From contig JAEPQD010000001.1 of the NCBI GenBank assembly GCA_017642695.1, positions 984,764-1,048,763 of the forward strand: a DNA stretch of 64,000 bases, written 5' to 3'. Origin of the DNA: Parvibaculum sp. GTDB lineage: Bacteria > Pseudomonadota > Alphaproteobacteria > Parvibaculales > Parvibaculaceae. A program made the translations under genes and the position numbers. Positions 16,815 to 24,571 of this stretch are shown here, piece by piece (the first letter of the stretch is position 1; the number at the start of each line of letters is the position of its first letter). The notes beneath the pieces are model-generated. The model saw only the letters and a list, made by a program, of their open reading frames with translations. It did not search any database and was not told where the DNA came from.

Positions 16815-16830
16815 TTTGCGCGAGCGCAAA
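16815..16830 (-). promoter_or_regulatory. NnrR-type operator upstream of DUF1858-nnrS
   Basis: TTTGCGCGAGCGCAAA has 7-base arms with a 2-base centre and contains TTGCG-N4-CGCAA, the NnrR-type consensus of Hyphomicrobiales. On the minus strand it is followed by TAGACT (16789-16794), a plausible -10 element about 31 bases from the box centre, which is where a class II (-41.5) activator site would place it. The Crp/Fnr gene next door is the likely ligand protein. Confidence 0.8.
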
Positions 16831-16838
16831 TGCCGCGC

Positions 16839-17537
16839 TCATGCCTGTCCCGCAATTTCGACGAGCCGGTGCGGTCGGCGGATGACGAGATGGCTGGAAC
16901 GGCGCGACTCGACGACTCCCTCCTGATCCCAGGCCGAAAGCGTACGGCTCACCGTGTGCAGCGTCGTCGCGGTCATTTCCGCAAGGTCCTGCCGTGACAG
17001 CGGAAAGGGAATCTCGATGCCCTCATCCACGCGCCGGCCGGCCTGATTGGCGAGGCGGAGCAGCGCCGAGGCGATCCGCTGCTCCACGCGCTGCGTCGCC
17101 ACTTCCTGCAGCCGCCGCTGCAATTCCTCGATCCGTCCGCCGACGACGTTGAGCGCGTTCTGCGCGATCAGCGGAAAGCGCTCCATGAGTTCGGAAAGCC
17201 GCGCCGCGCTCCACCGGAAGACCAGCCCGTCCTCCAGAACCACGGGTGTCGCCGGAAAGGGAATGCGCCGGAACACGGCGACGACGCCGATCATCTCGCC
17301 TGGGCCCATATGTCGCAGCACCACGTTCTGTCCGTCCGGCGTCACCTGGTCGAGACGAATCTGTCCCCATCCGACGACATAGCCATGCGTGGCGTCGTCT
17401 CCCTGCTCGAAGAGCTTTTCCCCTTTGGAAACAGGCAGTTCCATCGCCGCGTCCGCGACGGCGCCGAGCCCTTCCTCGTCGAGACCCGAGAACAGGCCCA
17501 CCGGCTTGACGAGTTCCATGCGCCGCTGCCTGTCCAT
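16839..17537 (-). CDS. Crp/Fnr-family regulator, NnrR/Dnr type
   Basis: A 232-residue regulator: cyclic-nucleotide-binding-like beta-roll (residues about 10-125), dimer helix (about 130-160) and winged helix (SRQDLAEMTATTLHTVSRTLSAW). There is no cysteine in the whole protein, so it cannot hold an Fnr Fe-S cluster; this fits NnrR/Dnr proteins, which sense NO by haem. In the recognition helix the Fnr Glu of E-xx-SR is His (HTVSR), consistent with a TTGCG rather than TTGAT site. It sits between the nnrS operon and nirK, both of which carry TTG-N8-CAA boxes. Start may be Met1 or Met7. Confidence 0.88.
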   Translation of the reverse strand: MDRQRRMELVKPVGLFSGLDEEGLGAVADAAMELPVSKGEKLFEQGDDATHGYVVGWGQIRLDQVTPDGQNVVLRHMGPGEMIGVVAVFRRIPFPATPVVLEDGLVFRWSAARLSELMERFPLIAQNALNVVGGRIEELQRRLQEVATQRVEQRIASALLRLANQAGRRVDEGIEIPFPLSRQDLAEMTATTLHTVSRTLSAWDQEGVVESRRSSHLVIRRPHRLVEIAGQA

Positions 17538-17585
17538 CTTCTTCCTGCTTTCCGTGTGAGTGGTCCTGGTTCATTCGCTGCCGAG

Positions 17586-17599
17586 TTGTTGCAGCGCAA
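17586..17599 (+). promoter_or_regulatory. Fnr/NnrR-type operator upstream of nirK
   Basis: TTGTTGCAGCGCAA fits TTG-N8-CAA and shares the right half-site (CGCAA) with the nnrS box. Its centre is about 30 bases before TATCTT (17621-17626), a -10-like element, so a class II activator arrangement with transcription starting near 17633 is likely. The regulator's own start codon lies 49 bases to the left on the other strand, so it may also autoregulate. Confidence 0.72.
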
Positions 17600-17681
17600 A
17601 TGGCGTTTCTGCGGCGCTCTTATCTTTCCGTCATGGACGAAACAGAAAGCGTCCCCAACAAGAGCGTCAAGGAGAACGCAA

Positions 17682-18731
17682 ATGAGCAGGTTCAAGCAAG
17701 CTCTCATCGGAACGGCAAGCGCGATGGCGTTGATCGCCGGTCTGTCTCTTGGCGCCGGTACGGCTGCTGCCGAAGAGGCACGGAATGCCGACGCCCTCGC
17801 GTCAATCGCCCTCGATCCCGCAGCTGTCCCCGCGCCCATTGCGCGCGATCATGCCGCGGTCGTGAAAGTCGAACTCGAGACGGTCGAACGCGAGGCTTTG
17901 CTCGCCGGCGGCACGAGTTTCCGCTTCTGGACCTTCAACGGCACGGTGCCCGGCCCCTTCGTCCGCGCGCGCGCCGGCGACACGGTGGAGGTGACGCTGA
18001 AGAATGCCGAAGACAGCACGATGTTCCATTCCGTCGACTTCCATTCCGTCACGGGGCCGGGTGGCGGCGCGGTCGCCACGCAGACGGAGCCCGGAGATGA
18101 AACCCGTTTCAGCTTCAAGGCGATGAAGCCCGGCATCTATGTCTACCACTGCGCGACACCGATGGTGGCGGATCATATTCAGGCGGGCATGTATGGCCTC
18201 ATCCTGGTCGAGCCGGAAGGCGGGCTGCCGGCAGTCGATCGCGAGATCTATATCATGCAGGGCGAGGTCTATACGGAACTTGCCTACGGCCAGAAAGGCG
18301 AAGCCTTCACCGACTACGAAAAGCTCCTCGACGAGAAGCCGGAATACTACGTCTTCAATGGCACGGTCGGCGCGATCACGGGCGACAATGCGATCGAGGC
18401 CCATGTCGGTGAAACCATGCGCATCTATTTCGGCGTGGGCGGTCCGAACAAGACCTCGAGCTTCCATGTCATCGGCGAGATCTTCGACAAGGTCTATACG
18501 CATGGCTCCCTGACGAGCCCTGCCTCCGAGGACGTGCAGACCGTCACGGTCGCGCCGGGCGGAGCCACCGTCGTCGACCTCACTTTCGAGGTGCCGGGCC
18601 GCTACATCGTTGTCGATCACGCCCTTTCCCGCCTGGAGCGCGGTCTTGTCGCCCAGATCGCCGTCGAAGGCCCTGCCGACAGCACGATCTTCGACACCCA
18701 TGGTGCCGAACTGAGCATGGCCGGACACTGA
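17682..18731 (+). CDS. nirK: Copper-containing nitrite reductase
   Basis: A 349-residue periplasmic two-cupredoxin enzyme that reduces nitrite to NO. The ATG at 17682 has AAGGAG upstream and starts a signal peptide (to about residue 30, AAAEE). Type-1 copper ligands are His116, Cys157, His165 and Met170; type-2 ligands are His121, His156 and His313; catalytic Asp119 and His262 are present. Cys-to-His spacing (CATPMVADH) is one residue shorter than in the classical CAPPGMVPWH loop and the following GMYGLILVEPEGGLP is of the AniA/class II type. Upstream frame extension to 17310 overlaps the regulator and is rejected. A pseudoazurin gene follows, the likely electron donor. Confidence 0.97.
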   Translation: MSRFKQALIGTASAMALIAGLSLGAGTAAAEEARNADALASIALDPAAVPAPIARDHAAVVKVELETVEREALLAGGTSFRFWTFNGTVPGPFVRARAGDTVEVTLKNAEDSTMFHSVDFHSVTGPGGGAVATQTEPGDETRFSFKAMKPGIYVYHCATPMVADHIQAGMYGLILVEPEGGLPAVDREIYIMQGEVYTELAYGQKGEAFTDYEKLLDEKPEYYVFNGTVGAITGDNAIEAHVGETMRIYFGVGGPNKTSSFHVIGEIFDKVYTHGSLTSPASEDVQTVTVAPGGATVVDLTFEVPGRYIVVDHALSRLERGLVAQIAVEGPADSTIFDTHGAELSMAGH

Positions 18732-18792
18732 CGTCCGGCATCGCGGTGGGGCGCCGCAGGGGGCTCGCGGGCGGGTTCGTCCCGCCCGCGAG
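18721..18792 (+). other. Two hairpins at the nirK stop and in the nirK-pseudoazurin gap
   Basis: CCGGAC-ACTGAC-GTCCGG (18721-18738) spans the nirK stop codon. A 12-bp perfect stem (CTCGCGGGCGGG / CCCGCCCGCGAG, loop TTCGT) follows at 18764-18792. No U-run follows the stem, so this is more likely an mRNA-stabilising or attenuating hairpin than a full terminator. Confidence 0.7.
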
Positions 18793-18826
18793 GCCTCCCG
18801 TTTCAGCAATACAGGAGTGATTTGAA

Positions 18827-19297
18827 ATGAAAGTTCGTATGCAGAAGAGAATCCTCGCCGGCGCCGCCCTGCTCGTGGCGCTCGGGAGCTTGCCGGCTGA
18901 AGCGGCCGATTTCGAGGTGAAGATGCTCAATCGCGGCGAGGCGGGCGTCATGGTCTTCGAGCCGGCCTTCCTGCAGGTCGAGAAGGGCGACACCGTCACC
19001 TTCGTGCCCACCGACCGCAGCCACAATGCCGAAAGCCTCAAGGGCATGACGCCGGAGGGAGCCGAACCCTTCAAGGGCAAGATGAATGCGCCCGTCACCG
19101 TCACCTTCGGGACGGAAGGGGTCTATGGCTACAAATGCTTGCCGCACTACGCCATGGGCATGGTGGGCGTCGTCGTTGTCGGTGGCGCGGAAGCGAACCT
19201 CGCCGAGGTCGTGAAGGTCTCGCACCCCGGCAAGGCGAAGACCGTCATGGCCGACCTGCTGGAGCAGGCGGAAGCGGAGCGCCTGGCCGCAAAATGA
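18827..19297 (+). CDS. paz: Pseudoazurin (type 1 copper electron carrier)
   Basis: A 156-residue periplasmic cupredoxin with signal peptide (to about residue 27, PAEAADFE). Copper ligands are His66 (SHNAES), Cys104, His107 and Met112 ([11 protein letters not shown]); spacing is that of pseudoazurin, not plastocyanin-like amicyanin. The start ATG is preceded by AGGAG nine bases away. It lies directly after nirK and should donate electrons to it. Confidence 0.95.
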   Translation: MKVRMQKRILAGAALLVALGSLPAEAADFEVKMLNRGEAGVMVFEPAFLQVEKGDTVTFVPTDRSHNAESLKGMTPEGAEPFKGKMNAPVTVTFGTEGVYGYKCLPHYAMGMVGVVVVGGAEANLAEVVKVSHPGKAKTVMADLLEQAEAERLAAK

Positions 19298-19330
19298 GGT
19301 TCCGGGGGCGCAGGCCGCACGCTCTCTCCC

Positions 19331-19449
19331 GGTTATCCCCATCCGGGGATTTCACAGGATATTAAACACCCGGGGATAACCGCGCCATGTGCGACAATTC
19401 GATGACATTCGTGTGACGGAGGCCCGTATTTGTCCCCGTTTCGGGGATA
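19331..19449. repeat. Cluster of TTATCCCC / GGGGATAA inverted repeats
   Basis: The region after the pseudoazurin gene holds GGTTATCCCC (19331-19340) inverted against GGGGATAACC (19372-19381), a tight ATCCCC-ATCC-GGGGAT (19335-19350), and TCCCCG-TTT-CGGGGA (19433-19447) followed by TAAG. TTATCCCCA differs by one base from a DnaA box. Function unknown; could be operators, a hairpin array or nothing. Confidence 0.55.
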
Positions 19450-19469
19450 AGTAGGCCTCCGCGGAGGTG

Positions 19470-19498
19470 AAAAAGGGACGGGCAAAAACCCGTCCCTT
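19470..19498 (-). terminator. Rho-independent terminator for the omega-aminotransferase gene
   Basis: A 10-bp stem (AAGGGACGGG / CCCGTCCCTT) with loop CAAAAA and a U-run on the minus-strand transcript (A5 at 19470-19474), located 28 bases beyond the aminotransferase stop. Confidence 0.85.
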
Positions 19499-19525
19499 GT
19501 CCATTTCATCCGTCTACGGAATTTG

Positions 19526-20851
19526 TCACGACACCTTGTCGAGCGTCCGGCGGAACTTGTCGAACGCTTCTTCCAGATGCTTCTCTTCCGCGATCAGCGG
19601 CGGCGAGAAGGCGATGGTGTCGCCCGAGACGCGGACCATCATGTTCTCCTCGTGGAAGGCGACGCGCATGGCGTCGAAGCCTCGCTTGCCGGGCAGTCCC
19701 TCGACGGGCGCGAGGTCGAACGCCGCGACGAAACCGATGGTGCGGATGTCCTGCACGAGCCCGTGGTCCTTGAGGCCCATCGCCGCTGCCGCGATCTTCG
19801 GCTCCATCTCCTTCGCGCGGTCGAACAGGCCCTCGTCGCGATAGAGGTCGAGTGTCGCGAGCGCCGCCGCGGCGGCAAGCGGGTGGCCCGAATAGGTATA
19901 GCCATGGAAGAGGTCGATCACATGATCGGGACCGCCCTGGAACGCCTCGTAGACATGGTTCCTGACGACGCAGCCGCCCATCGGCACCGTGCCCGATGTG
20001 ACGCCCTTGGCGAATGTCAGGATGTCCGGTGTCACGCCGAAGCGTTCCGCCGCCGTCGCATGTCCGAGACGCCCGAAGCCCGTGATGACTTCGTCGAAAA
20101 TCAGAAGGATGCCGTGCTTGTCGCAGAGGTCGCGCAGCCGCTTGAGATACCCCTTCGGCGGCGGCAGCACGCCGGTCGAGCCCGCCATCGGTTCGACGAT
20201 CACGGCGGCGATGGTCGACGCATCGTGAAGGTCCACCATGCGCTGCAGCTCGTCGGCGAGATGCGCGCCCCAGTCGGGCTCGCCCACCGTGAAGGCCTGC
20301 TCGGCGCGGTTATAGGTGTGAGGCAGATGGTCCGTGCCGGAAAGGAGCGGTCCGTAGAATTTCCGGTTCGCGACCATGCCGCCGACCGAGATGCCGCCGA
20401 AGCCGACGCCGTGATAGCCGCGCTCGCGGCCGATCAGGCGCGTGCGCGTGCCCTCGCCATTGTTGCGGTGATAGGCGATCGCCATCTTGAGCGCCGAGTC
20501 GGCGGCTTCCGAACCCGAATTGCAGAAGAACACATGGTCGAGATCGGCAGGCGCGAGCGCCGCGATTCGGCTCGCCAGTTCGAAGACCTTGGGATGCGCG
20601 AACTGGAACGACGGCGCGAAATCGAGCTCGCCCGCCTGCGCCTGGATCGCCTTCACGATCGGCTCGCGGCAATGCCCGGCATTCGAACACCACAGGCCCG
20701 CCGTCGCATCGAGCACCGCCGTGCCGTCCGGCTTGTAGTAATACATGTCCTTCGCCCGCGAAATCAGCCGCGGCTCGCGCTTGAACTGGCGGTTCGGCGT
20801 GAAGGGCAGCCAGAAGGATTCGAGGTCGTTCGGCGTCGTTTCCGCGCTCAT
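19526..20851 (-). CDS. Omega-amino acid:pyruvate (beta-alanine:pyruvate) aminotransferase
   Basis: A 441-residue class III PLP transaminase. PLP phosphate site NSGSEAADSALK (111-122), Asp253 in IFDEVITGFGR and Lys282 in AKGVTSGTVPMGG are present. The N-terminus (FWLPFTPNRQFK) and GYTYSGHPLAAAAALATL match beta-alanine:pyruvate aminotransferases, which move the terminal amino group of beta-alanine or similar amines to pyruvate. It is divergent from an XRE-cupin regulator (103 bases between) that probably controls it, and has its own terminator. Exact amine substrate not certain. Confidence 0.93.
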   Translation of the reverse strand: MSAETTPNDLESFWLPFTPNRQFKREPRLISRAKDMYYYKPDGTAVLDATAGLWCSNAGHCREPIVKAIQAQAGELDFAPSFQFAHPKVFELASRIAALAPADLDHVFFCNSGSEAADSALKMAIAYHRNNGEGTRTRLIGRERGYHGVGFGGISVGGMVANRKFYGPLLSGTDHLPHTYNRAEQAFTVGEPDWGAHLADELQRMVDLHDASTIAAVIVEPMAGSTGVLPPPKGYLKRLRDLCDKHGILLIFDEVITGFGRLGHATAAERFGVTPDILTFAKGVTSGTVPMGGCVVRNHVYEAFQGGPDHVIDLFHGYTYSGHPLAAAAALATLDLYRDEGLFDRAKEMEPKIAAAAMGLKDHGLVQDIRTIGFVAAFDLAPVEGLPGKRGFDAMRVAFHEENMMVRVSGDTIAFSPPLIAEEKHLEEAFDKFRRTLDKVS

Positions 20852-20954
20852 GGAATTCTCCGTTTAAGACTTTCTGCGATTGAAAATCCGCGAGGCACGG
20901 AAAGCAAGCATTCTCCTGCGTGACTCTGGAACAGCCGTTTAGTATTCTAGACAA

Positions 20955-21569
20955 ATGGCAGGGGATTTCAGGCGTGCGCACAGCTCTGCGCAGGACGCGG
21001 GGGCAGGCGGGGGCGAGACCGACGGACAGGATCTCGGCGTCCGCCTTCGTGAATTGCGCAAGATGTACGGATTGTCGCAGCGCGAACTGGCAAAGCGCGC
21101 GGGCGTGACCAACGGCACGATTTCGTTGATCGAGCAGAGCCGGATCAGCCCCTCCATCGGCTCGCTGAAGAAGGTCCTGGGCGGCTTCCCGATCTCGATC
21201 GCGGACTTTCTCACGCTCGACATGAGCCCGCGTGCCAAGGTCTTCTACCAGGCGAAGGAGCTGCGCGAGATTGCGGGCGGCGACGTCTCCTTCCGCCTCG
21301 TCGGACGGGACACCCGCGACCGCGCAATCCAGATGATGCATGAGCGCTACGTCCCGGGCGCGGATACGGGCGAGGAAATGCTGTCGCATGCCGGCGAGGA
21401 ATGCGGCATCGTCATCTCCGGCGTGCTGGAACTGACCGTGGGCGGCGAATGCCGCCGTCTCGTCCCCGGCGATGCCTACTACTTCAACTCGCGCCTCCCC
21501 CACCGTTTCCAGAACCCCGGCACCGTCGATTGCGTCGTCGTCTCGGCCTGCACCCCGCCGAGCTTCTGA
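20955..21569 (+). CDS. XRE-cupin transcriptional regulator (PuuR-like)
   Basis: A 204-residue regulator. A low-complexity 25-residue lead precedes an XRE helix-turn-helix (LGVRLRELRKMYGLSQRELAKRAGVTNGTISLIEQSR, residues about 27-63). A C-terminal cupin (HAGEECGIVISGVLELTVGGE then PGDAYYFNSRLPHRFQNPG) is the ligand domain. This two-domain layout is that of PuuR, which controls putrescine and amine use. Divergent to the omega-aminotransferase gene, so amine-responsive control of it is likely. Confidence 0.92.
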   Translation: MAGDFRRAHSSAQDAGAGGGETDGQDLGVRLRELRKMYGLSQRELAKRAGVTNGTISLIEQSRISPSIGSLKKVLGGFPISIADFLTLDMSPRAKVFYQAKELREIAGGDVSFRLVGRDTRDRAIQMMHERYVPGADTGEEMLSHAGEECGIVISGVLELTVGGECRRLVPGDAYYFNSRLPHRFQNPGTVDCVVVSACTPPSF

Positions 21570-21837
21570 AGCATCGAAGTGCCTTAATTCCATAACACCC
21601 GAATTTCGGACCTTTGGAAAACGATCCGTAAACGGATGACGTGGAACTTATGGAACGTAACTGCGCTATGTGACCCGAAAGGAGGAAAAGAACAGCGCCA
21701 TGACAGGGTGTTACGCGAGAAATTAATTCTCTGGCAACCACGCTTACCCTTACACTGAACATACTGGTTGGCGCGTGAAGATACGGTTTGGGCGCGCTCT
21801 CCAGCCTGCTCACATTTCGGATGCGAAGGGTCGCGTC

Positions 21838-23472
21838 ATGGCGAGAAGCGGGGAGCGTTCGCGCGCTGCCATTTGTCTTGCGCTCGTTGTTGGAGCACTG
21901 ACGGGGTTGCACAGCGAGGCCGCGCGCGCGGCCTATGAGGGTACGCCCGACGCGTCGATCTTCTCCGATCATTTCTCTGCACTCGAGGAGCACGAGAAGC
22001 TCCTGAACGCGACGCCCGCTGCGCCGGTCACACCGCCGCCAGTGTCGAGCATCGTGGAAAGAGAGCGCCGCGCCGAGCTGCCGTTGCTCCCCGACATTCA
22101 CGAAACGAAGGGCATGACGCTGACGCTGCTCGCGCTGCGCTCTGACTGTCCGCGCTGCCTGCCGGGACCGGCGGCGGAGAGCACCGGCCTGCCGGTCGGC
22201 CTTTTCGAGGGCGCGCGGCGCCGGGCGATCGAGGAAGGCTGGCGGGCGGGTTACGACGAGATGCGGGCCGCTGCCGCCCGCGCGAAGCCGCCCCGCGTGA
22301 AGAGCGAAACCGCGCGCCGCGCCTATTACCTGCGCTACATCCGCCGCATCGTGCATGGCTGGCAGGTGGCTGTGGTCCGCACGCTCCAGGCGGAAAAGAA
22401 GATCACCGAGAGCGAGAGCCTGCGTTACCTCGCGGTACTGAACCGGACGCTGCCGCCGCCGGGCGCCGCGCCTCACGCGCCGCAGCGCATCCGCACGGGC
22501 TGGGTGTCGGACGAAGAGATGGCCACGCTCGACAAGCGCCATGCACCGAAAACCGAGGTCAAGAGACTGGCCGACAGGGATGCTGCGCGCATCGAGGCGC
22601 GTTTCCGGCAGCCGACCCAGAGCGCGCAAAAAGAAAAGACGGCCGTCGAGGGCAAGGACGACGTCATTCCGTTTGCGCGTCTCGCCACCGGCTATGCGCA
22701 CAACATGCTGATCGGCGAGGGCTTCTCCTTCCTACCGGAAGGCGCAAGGCTCTGGAGCAAGACGGGCGGCGATTGGACGCTCGAGGGCGAGAAGCGCCGC
22801 GTGCTGATCAGCGGCGGTGCGGCCTGGACCTATGATGAAAAGACGAAACTGGGCGCGACGATGACCTGGGCGCGCTCCTGGCGCGACGGCACGAACAAGA
22901 ACTGGCAGGGCGAGTCCTTCTTCGTCTCGCCCTTCCTGTCGCATGCGCTCGACGAACATCTGCGGCTCCGCCTCTTCGGTGGCCTGGGCCAGCGCAATGA
23001 CCGGGTGACGACGCCGAGCTACGAGGTCGCCTATACGGGGCAGAGCTTCCATTCCGGTGCGGGCCTTGAGGGCGGCTGGCATTTCGGCCGACTCGACTTC
23101 AAGCCATCGGGCGAGGTGAGCCTCAGCCGGATTGCACTTTCTTCCGATCTGGCGCGCAACGAAACGCGGTCGCGCGGTCGCGCGACCTGCCGGGCGGGCT
23201 TTATTTACGATGCGGAGGAGGAGGGCGCCTTCTCGAAGGTCGAGCCCTTCGTGAACTTCGTCGCGAACTGGACCTTCGACCGAACCGAGCGCGAGATGGC
23301 ATCGACGTCGCCGGTGCCGAAGAACGAATTCGCAGGCGAGTTCGAGGGCGGCTTGCGCCTCAAGGCCTTCGAGGATTTCGCCGATGCGCAGCTCGTGACC
23401 GGCATCGACGGCATCGGCGGCGCGGAGGAAACGGACTACACGCTTGCGGCGCGCCTCAAGCTCTCGTTCTGA
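21838..23472 (+). CDS. Outer-membrane protein with autotransporter-like C-terminal barrel
   Basis: I favour the ATG at 21838, which has GAAGGG upstream and starts a clear signal peptide (MARSGERSRAAICLALVVGA to about residue 32); a GTG at 21775 in frame would add 21 residues. The 544-residue product has a helical, charged mid-part (residues about 60-280, several Arg-rich helices) rather than a beta-helix passenger. Residues about 280-544 form a beta-barrel with alternating hydrophobics and terminal Phe (AARLKLSF). It may be a two-part barrel with a helical periplasmic or plug domain. A 268-base region upstream shows only a small hairpin (ATCCG-TAAA-CGGAT). Family not identified. Confidence 0.75.
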   Translation: MARSGERSRAAICLALVVGALTGLHSEAARAAYEGTPDASIFSDHFSALEEHEKLLNATPAAPVTPPPVSSIVERERRAELPLLPDIHETKGMTLTLLALRSDCPRCLPGPAAESTGLPVGLFEGARRRAIEEGWRAGYDEMRAAAARAKPPRVKSETARRAYYLRYIRRIVHGWQVAVVRTLQAEKKITESESLRYLAVLNRTLPPPGAAPHAPQRIRTGWVSDEEMATLDKRHAPKTEVKRLADRDAARIEARFRQPTQSAQKEKTAVEGKDDVIPFARLATGYAHNMLIGEGFSFLPEGARLWSKTGGDWTLEGEKRRVLISGGAAWTYDEKTKLGATMTWARSWRDGTNKNWQGESFFVSPFLSHALDEHLRLRLFGGLGQRNDRVTTPSYEVAYTGQSFHSGAGLEGGWHFGRLDFKPSGEVSLSRIALSSDLARNETRSRGRATCRAGFIYDAEEEGAFSKVEPFVNFVANWTFDRTEREMASTSPVPKNEFAGEFEGGLRLKAFEDFADAQLVTGIDGIGGAEETDYTLAARLKLSF

Positions 23473-23478
23473 CGCCGC

Positions 23479-23994
23479 TCAGGCAGGCTTCACCACCGCG
23501 AGATAGATCGCGGCCGGGATCGTCGTCACGACGAAGAAGGTGCTCACCCTCAGGAACTTCCAGTGAAAGGTGATGGCGGCCTCGAGTTGCTCCGTCTCGC
23601 CATCGAGCCGCATCTGCCGCTTCGGTTTGGAGAAGTGCGAGATGCGGTAGTCGACGATCTCCATGGGAATGAAGACGAGAACGACGAGAGCGAGCTTCGC
23701 CGCGAGCCACCAGGATTCCGTGACCGACCAGCCGCCGAGCCAGAGCATCAGAAGCCCCGTGACGAGAATGCCCGGAAAGGCGACATGTTCGAGGACGACG
23801 CCCTTGTCGAAGGCCTCGATCATGCGGTTGCGATGCGCGATCGCTTCCGGATCGCCCGGCGCGGCGAAGGCCCGCCGAAAGGCGGGGATCACGTAGTTCT
23901 GGTAGGCGACCGCCGTGGAGAAGGCCCAGATGCCGACAAAGATGATGTGCAGGAACTTGATCTGCGCATACCAGGGCGCGAGCCACTCCCCCAT
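23479..23994 (-). CDS. Four-helix integral membrane protein, CopD/DUF2269-like
   Basis: A 171-residue protein with four predicted membrane helices (about residues 12-32, 70-90, 95-115, 145-167). Conserved-looking His residues lie in the first helix (FLHIIFVGIW), before the second (EHVAFPG) and near the end (FHWKFL), reminiscent of haem- or copper-binding four-helix proteins, but the family assignment is tentative. It is the last gene of a minus-strand set with the VOC and CMD genes (45 bases from VOC). Confidence 0.65.
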   Translation of the reverse strand: MGEWLAPWYAQIKFLHIIFVGIWAFSTAVAYQNYVIPAFRRAFAAPGDPEAIAHRNRMIEAFDKGVVLEHVAFPGILVTGLLMLWLGGWSVTESWWLAAKLALVVLVFIPMEIVDYRISHFSKPKRQMRLDGETEQLEAAITFHWKFLRVSTFFVVTTIPAAIYLAVVKPA

Positions 23995-24039
23995 GACGGC
24001 CTCCCCTTCACGGTCTTCCCTCGGCCGCTGCCGCGAGCC

Positions 24040-24567
24040 TCAGGCGGCCTGCGGCTTGTGGAAGTCGACCTTTGCCGGCGGCTTCGAATGCGGCAGCTCG
24101 TCGGACTTCAGCGCCGCAAGCGCATGGTCCCGGTCTTCCTTCGTGAAGGCGCCGGTGGTGAGGCAGAACTCCACGAAATTGCCGTTCGGGTCCTTGGTGT
24201 AGACCGAGTGGCACCAGTTGTGGTCGATCTCCAGCACATCGAGACCGGCATCGAGCCAGCGCTGGCGGCGCTCATCAAGCTCCGCCTTGTCCTTCACGTC
24301 GAAGGAGATGTGATTGATGTGATCGGGCACGCCTGCTGCCTTCGAGAGATTGGTCTCGAAATTCTCGGTGCCGGGCATGTCGTGCATTTCCCAGAAGGCG
24401 ATGAACTTCGAGTCGTCTTCCATGCGGTAGAAGAAATGCTTGGCCCAGCCGCCTTCGGGCGAGGGGCCGATCTCGACCTTCACGAGCTCGAAGCCCATGA
24501 TGCCTTCGTAGAAGTTGTGGATCGCCTTCATGTCGCGCGCGGCGAGCGCAAGATGATGATAGCCCAT
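24040..24567 (-). CDS. VOC-superfamily (glyoxalase/dioxygenase-fold) protein
   Basis: A 175-residue vicinal-oxygen-chelate protein: first module YHHLALAARDMKAIHNFYEGIMGFELV supplies a metal His, second module DHINHISFDVKDKAEL a further His, and VYTKDPNGNFVEFCLTTG ends with the metal Glu. Such enzymes are metal-dependent ring-cleaving dioxygenases, isomerases or lyases. It is 4 bases downstream of the CMD-family gene, in one operon. Substrate unknown. Confidence 0.88.
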   Translation of the reverse strand: MGYHHLALAARDMKAIHNFYEGIMGFELVKVEIGPSPEGGWAKHFFYRMEDDSKFIAFWEMHDMPGTENFETNLSKAAGVPDHINHISFDVKDKAELDERRQRWLDAGLDVLEIDHNWCHSVYTKDPNGNFVEFCLTTGAFTKEDRDHALAALKSDELPHSKPPAKVDFHKPQAA

Positions 24568-24571
24568 CTGA

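Noticed and set aside
21700..21726. Eight-codon leader peptide (ATG after GGAGG) before the barrel gene
   Set aside because: Spacing of the purine tract to the ATG (14 bases) is too long, and no attenuator hairpin follows.
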